From the NCBI GenBank assembly GCA_945992055.1, contig CAMFVG010000108.1:1-37102 (forward strand): a stretch of DNA of 37,102 nt, read 5' to 3'. The notes under the pieces were generated by a model, which saw only the letters and a list, made by a program, of their open reading frames with translations, ran no database searches and was not told where the DNA came from. The DNA is from an uncultured Clostridia bacterium. Its GTDB lineage: Bacteria > Bacillota > Clostridia > Lachnospirales > Lachnospiraceae. This document shows positions 34,729-37,102 of this stretch, piece after piece; within the stretch, counting starts at the first letter, position 1, and every line of letters starts with the position of its first letter. A program made the translations under genes and the position numbers.

Positions 34729-35391
34729 CTATTCTACTGCTTCTTTTACAAATAGTGATGTAAGAAAAACAAACACATAAGCCTGAATCAGACCGTCAAA
34801 AATATCAAAATACAAACTAAACGGAACCGGAAGTATCACCGGAATCACCTGCTTAATCAGTTCCATAATAACGAATGCTCCCAGTACGTTACCAAAAAGA
34901 CGCATACATAATGATAATGGCTTGATTACAATCTCCAAAATATTAAATGGCGTCATGATTGCGACTGGCTCCGCAAAACTTTTCACCCAGCCTTTCACTC
35001 CTCTTGCGTAAATACCTGCATATTCAATGAGGATAATACTCATGGCGGCTAATGCTATTGTCACAGTTAGGTCTTTCGTCGGAGGTTTAAAACCAAACAG
35101 TCCGATAATGTTCGCAAATCCTATGTAGATTAAAACCGTCATCAAATAAGGAACATACCGCTGACCTTTTTCTCCAACCATGCCACTGACCATATTGTGT
35201 AAACTGGTGACTGCCGTCTCCAATATCACCTGTCCTTTTCCTGGATTTTGCACCTTTAAGTTCCTTGTCATTAAAATTGATAATCCTACAAGCACTGCCA
35301 TGATAATCCAGCTTACTACAACAGATTCCCCGATATCAATTCCCCCAAATATCGGGATGGTAAATACCGTTTCGCAATTTAGCTCCTCCAT
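34729..35391 (-). CDS. atpB: ATP synthase F0 subunit a
   Basis: This 220-residue membrane protein has five or six helices. The essential arginine is in KPLSLCMRLFGNVLGAFVIMELI, and the last helix has the conserved FDIFDGLIQAYVFVFLTSLFV. It forms the ion half-channels next to the c ring. It heads the atpBEFAGDC operon; no atpI precedes it. The ATG at 35389-35391 has no clear ribosome binding site upstream, and no in-frame alternative start is visible, so its initiation signal is weak. A promoter with 17-base spacing lies about 62 bases upstream. Confidence 0.94.
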   Translation of the reverse strand: MEELNCETVFTIPIFGGIDIGESVVVSWIIMAVLVGLSILMTRNLKVQNPGKGQVILETAVTSLHNMVSGMVGEKGQRYVPYLMTVLIYIGFANIIGLFGFKPPTKDLTVTIALAAMSIILIEYAGIYARGVKGWVKSFAEPVAIMTPFNILEIVIKPLSLCMRLFGNVLGAFVIMELIKQVIPVILPVPFSLYFDIFDGLIQAYVFVFLTSLFVKEAVE

Positions 35392-35452
35392 AAGAGCTGT
35401 TGTTAACTTTTCCGTAAAATCACATCCTCTCTTGCTTTTTCAGATTGTGGAC

Positions 35453-35481
35453 ATTATACTTGAGTGGAAAATATTTGTAAA
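35453..35481 (-). promoter_or_regulatory. Promoter of the ATP synthase operon
   Basis: On the minus strand TTTACA, 17 bases, TATAAT. It lies in the 210-base gap shared with the divergent LysR gene. Confidence 0.78.
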
Positions 35482-35572
35482 ATAAATATTTTTTAGTTAA
35501 AGTATTCAAATTTTCTATGGTTTGTTCACTTTTTCTAAAAGAAAACACTTAAAATAAAAACAAAATGAAAAT

Positions 35573-35586
35573 TTGTACAAGTACAA
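35573..35586. promoter_or_regulatory. Palindrome upstream of the LysR gene, possible operator
   Basis: TTGTAC-AA-GTACAA is a symmetric pair of six-base arms directly before the LysR ribosome binding site (AAGGAGGGC). Its position fits autoregulation. The remaining gap to atpB is AT-rich and holds the atp promoter. Confidence 0.45.
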
Positions 35587-35601
35587 GGAGGGCACGTAAG
35601 T

Positions 35602-36498
35602 ATGTCTGTCAGTTATGACTCTTATAAAATATTTTATTATGTTGCTTATTACCAAAATATTACTCTAGCCGCGAAAGCTCTGTTTTTGACGCAGCCTACT
35701 GTGAGCCACTATATTCTGAATTTGGAAAAAGAATTAAACTGTAAGCTTTTTCTCCGTTCCAAAAGAGGTGTGCGCTTATCGCCAGAAGGAGAATTACTTT
35801 TTGAACATATTTCGAAAGCATATAATGAGATTTCCCAGGGGGAAGAGAAACTAAAAGAATATTTAAATATGGGAAAGGGACTTATTAAAATAGGGGCTTC
35901 GGAAACTTCTCTGCGAAATTATCTGATTCCTGTCCTTGGCAGGTTTAAAGAAAAATATCCGAATATTCAACTTCGCATTTGTAATACAACGTGTCAGCTG
36001 GTAGGAGAGTCCATACGGAGCGGTTCTCTTGATTTTGCGATCATGACTACACCATTTACAGACAACGGGCTATCGGCTCATCGCCTTGTAGATTTTTCTA
36101 TGGCATGCATCGCCGGACCTACGTTTGCTCATTTGATGAACCGTCCGTTGACGTATCAGGAGGTATCCAAATATCCTATGATTTGCCTGGAACCAGAGAC
36201 TTCCGGCAGACAGTATCTGGAAACACTGTTTGCTACGCACGGAGTTCATTTGAAGCCGGATATTGAGCTTTCTTCTGCAGACTTGATTACTCCTATAGCG
36301 GAGCAGAATATGGGGATTGGATTTGTGCCACGTATTTTTGCAGATCAGGCACTTAGAAGCCAGCGGGTTGTGGAATTGACGTTCACCGAGCCGCTTCCAA
36401 AGCGCTCTATTTGCCTGCTGTCTGATCCAGAACGTCAGCAGTCATTTGCCTGCCAGAAATTTATGGTGGAATTAAAAATTCCTCAAAAACTTTCTTAA
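35602..36498 (+). CDS. LysR-family transcriptional regulator
   Basis: This 298-residue protein has the LysR N-terminal winged HTH (YKIFYYVAYYQNITLAAKALFLTQPTVSHYILNLEKELNCKLFLRSKRGVRLSPEGELL). A linker helix and a periplasmic-binding-like effector domain follow (about 92-290, starting IKIGASETSLRNYLIPVLGRFKEKYPNIQLRI). It is transcribed divergently from the ATP synthase operon. LysR proteins often control the divergent neighbour, but control of atp genes by one would be unusual and is only a hypothesis. Its start follows AAGGAGGGCACGTAAGT. The effector is unknown. Confidence 0.92.
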   Translation: MSVSYDSYKIFYYVAYYQNITLAAKALFLTQPTVSHYILNLEKELNCKLFLRSKRGVRLSPEGELLFEHISKAYNEISQGEEKLKEYLNMGKGLIKIGASETSLRNYLIPVLGRFKEKYPNIQLRICNTTCQLVGESIRSGSLDFAIMTTPFTDNGLSAHRLVDFSMACIAGPTFAHLMNRPLTYQEVSKYPMICLEPETSGRQYLETLFATHGVHLKPDIELSSADLITPIAEQNMGIGFVPRIFADQALRSQRVVELTFTEPLPKRSICLLSDPERQQSFACQKFMVELKIPQKLS

Positions 36499-36507
36499 CC
36501 AAAAATG

Positions 36508-37065
36508 TTATTGGATAAGAAGTAGCTGATTCAGTTCACTACTTGCCTGCTCATAATTATGAAATTGAATTCCATGAAAGCCAGCCTTTTTCGCGCCTTC
36601 TACATTTTCCAGACGGTCGTCGATAAATACACACTCTTCTGGCTTGAGTTGAAATTTCTGCAAGAGGGTCTCGTAAATTTCTCTTTGTGGTTTGAGCATC
36701 TTATATTGAAATGAAAAAATTACACCATCCATGTATAGGAGGAATTTTAATTTACGTTCTGTCTGCTCATACGTGTATTCTCCATAATTGGAAATAACAT
36801 ATAAATGGTAGCACGAGCCTTTAAATCTTCCACCCATTTCATAGTGTGTGGCATCAATTCGATGGTTCCTCCCACCTGTTTAAACGCCTCTCTGATTTGT
36901 TTTTTGTATTCTGGTGCGTTTGCCACAAAAGCGTCTGCTAATTCTTTTGTAGACATAACGCCTCTGTCGCCTTCGTCCCATAGTGGGCTTGCGAATACGG
37001 ATGACATTACTATTTCTCTGGTAATTTCGTCATATCCTAAGTTTTTGAGGTGCTGTTCTGGTTTG
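36508..37065 (-). pseudogene. HAD-family phosphatase gene, truncated and frameshifted
   Basis: Two minus-strand frames together make most of a HAD subfamily IA hydrolase. The upstream frame gives PEQHLKNLGYDEITREIV to WVEDLKAR. The downstream frame resumes with YHLYVISNYGEYTYEQTERKLKFL and ends with motifs KPQREIYETLL and CVFIDDRLENVEGAKKAGFHGIQF. One missing base near 36811 (CGTGCTACC where CGTGGCTACC would restore the frame) separates them. The essential DxD motif (VFDxGNVL), which should precede PEQHL, is missing. The 36-bp repeat takes its place at the right edge. The shift could be a real mutation or a sequencing error, but the lost motif points to a non-functional gene or an assembly joint. 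Confidence 0.8.
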
Positions 37066-37101
37066 GTTGAACGATGCACCATTTTTGGCGGGTCATTCAA
37101 C
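37066..37101 (+). repeat. 36-bp repeat, copy 2, at the window edge
   Basis: An exact copy of 29309-29344, fused directly to the body of the HAD gene and lying one base from the end of the window. A sequence ending precisely at a repeat is typical of an assembly break at a multicopy element. Confidence 0.93.
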
Positions 37102-37102
37102 T

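Noticed and set aside
37066..37101. Plus-strand reading of the repeat (TIFGGSFN) as the start of an adenylyltransferase such as NadD
   Set aside because: The peptide resembles the NadD N-terminal motif, but neither copy continues with the required P-x-H-x-GH sequence and copy 1 runs into unrelated sequence.

Overview
The window looks like chromosomal DNA of a low-to-mid GC Gram-positive anaerobe of the class Clostridia, most likely a Lachnospiraceae-type gut bacterium. Supporting this are strong GGAGG ribosome binding sites, a YlmC/YmxH sporulation-type gene, DUF4317, a VTC/DUF4956/Cthe_2159-type operon, a Csp-like subtilase, an ECF-transporter S component and an F-type ATP synthase operon. 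No tRNA, rRNA or CRISPR array was seen. The family is inferred from gene content, not from a search.

Layout. (1) 1-5956, minus strand: a housekeeping run of nrdR, exoA, an isochorismatase-like hydrolase, coaBC, an ECF S component, maf and a TrkH/KtrB potassium channel, with the first codons of its probable partner at the left edge; a ylmC-like gene lies upstream. (2) 6117-9370, plus: VTC polymerase-like protein, DUF4956 membrane protein and a beta-helix lipoprotein. (3) 9404-13544, minus: GIY-YIG protein, cdd, then a small accessory cassette (RelE/ParE-type toxin, Phd/YefM-type antitoxin and two unknown genes) bounded by 110-bp direct copies of the 3' end of the adjacent subtilase gene. (4) 13640-19793: an orphan sensor-like membrane protein, DUF4317, a GH2 glycosidase and a surface 5'-nucleotidase. 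(5) 19948-21819: a YtrA-type GntR regulator with an ABC transporter. (6) 22023-24184: a one-polypeptide HTH-HATPase-STAS-like protein with repeated operator-like motifs on both sides, then a patchwork holding the 3' tail of tuf and a truncated HEPN-like gene. (7) 24583-28965: carAB with an attenuator-like terminator in a very short leader. (8) 29358-35391, minus: atpBEFAGDC. (9) 35602-37101: a divergent LysR regulator and a broken HAD phosphatase gene ending in a 36-bp repeat also found at 29309-29344.

Most striking point: the ATP synthase operon has no separate atpH (delta). AtpA instead carries about 95 extra N-terminal residues whose pattern matches the C-terminal domain of delta, so the cluster appears to encode a delta-alpha fusion. 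Other notable points are the direct-repeat-bounded cassette, the motif-flanked HATPase/STAS-like gene, the carAB attenuator and the 36-bp repeat at a gene-breaking junction at the right edge, where the sequence may simply be a contig end.

Positions and motifs were read by hand, so small sites may be off by a base. Family names rest on recognised motifs, not database searches.
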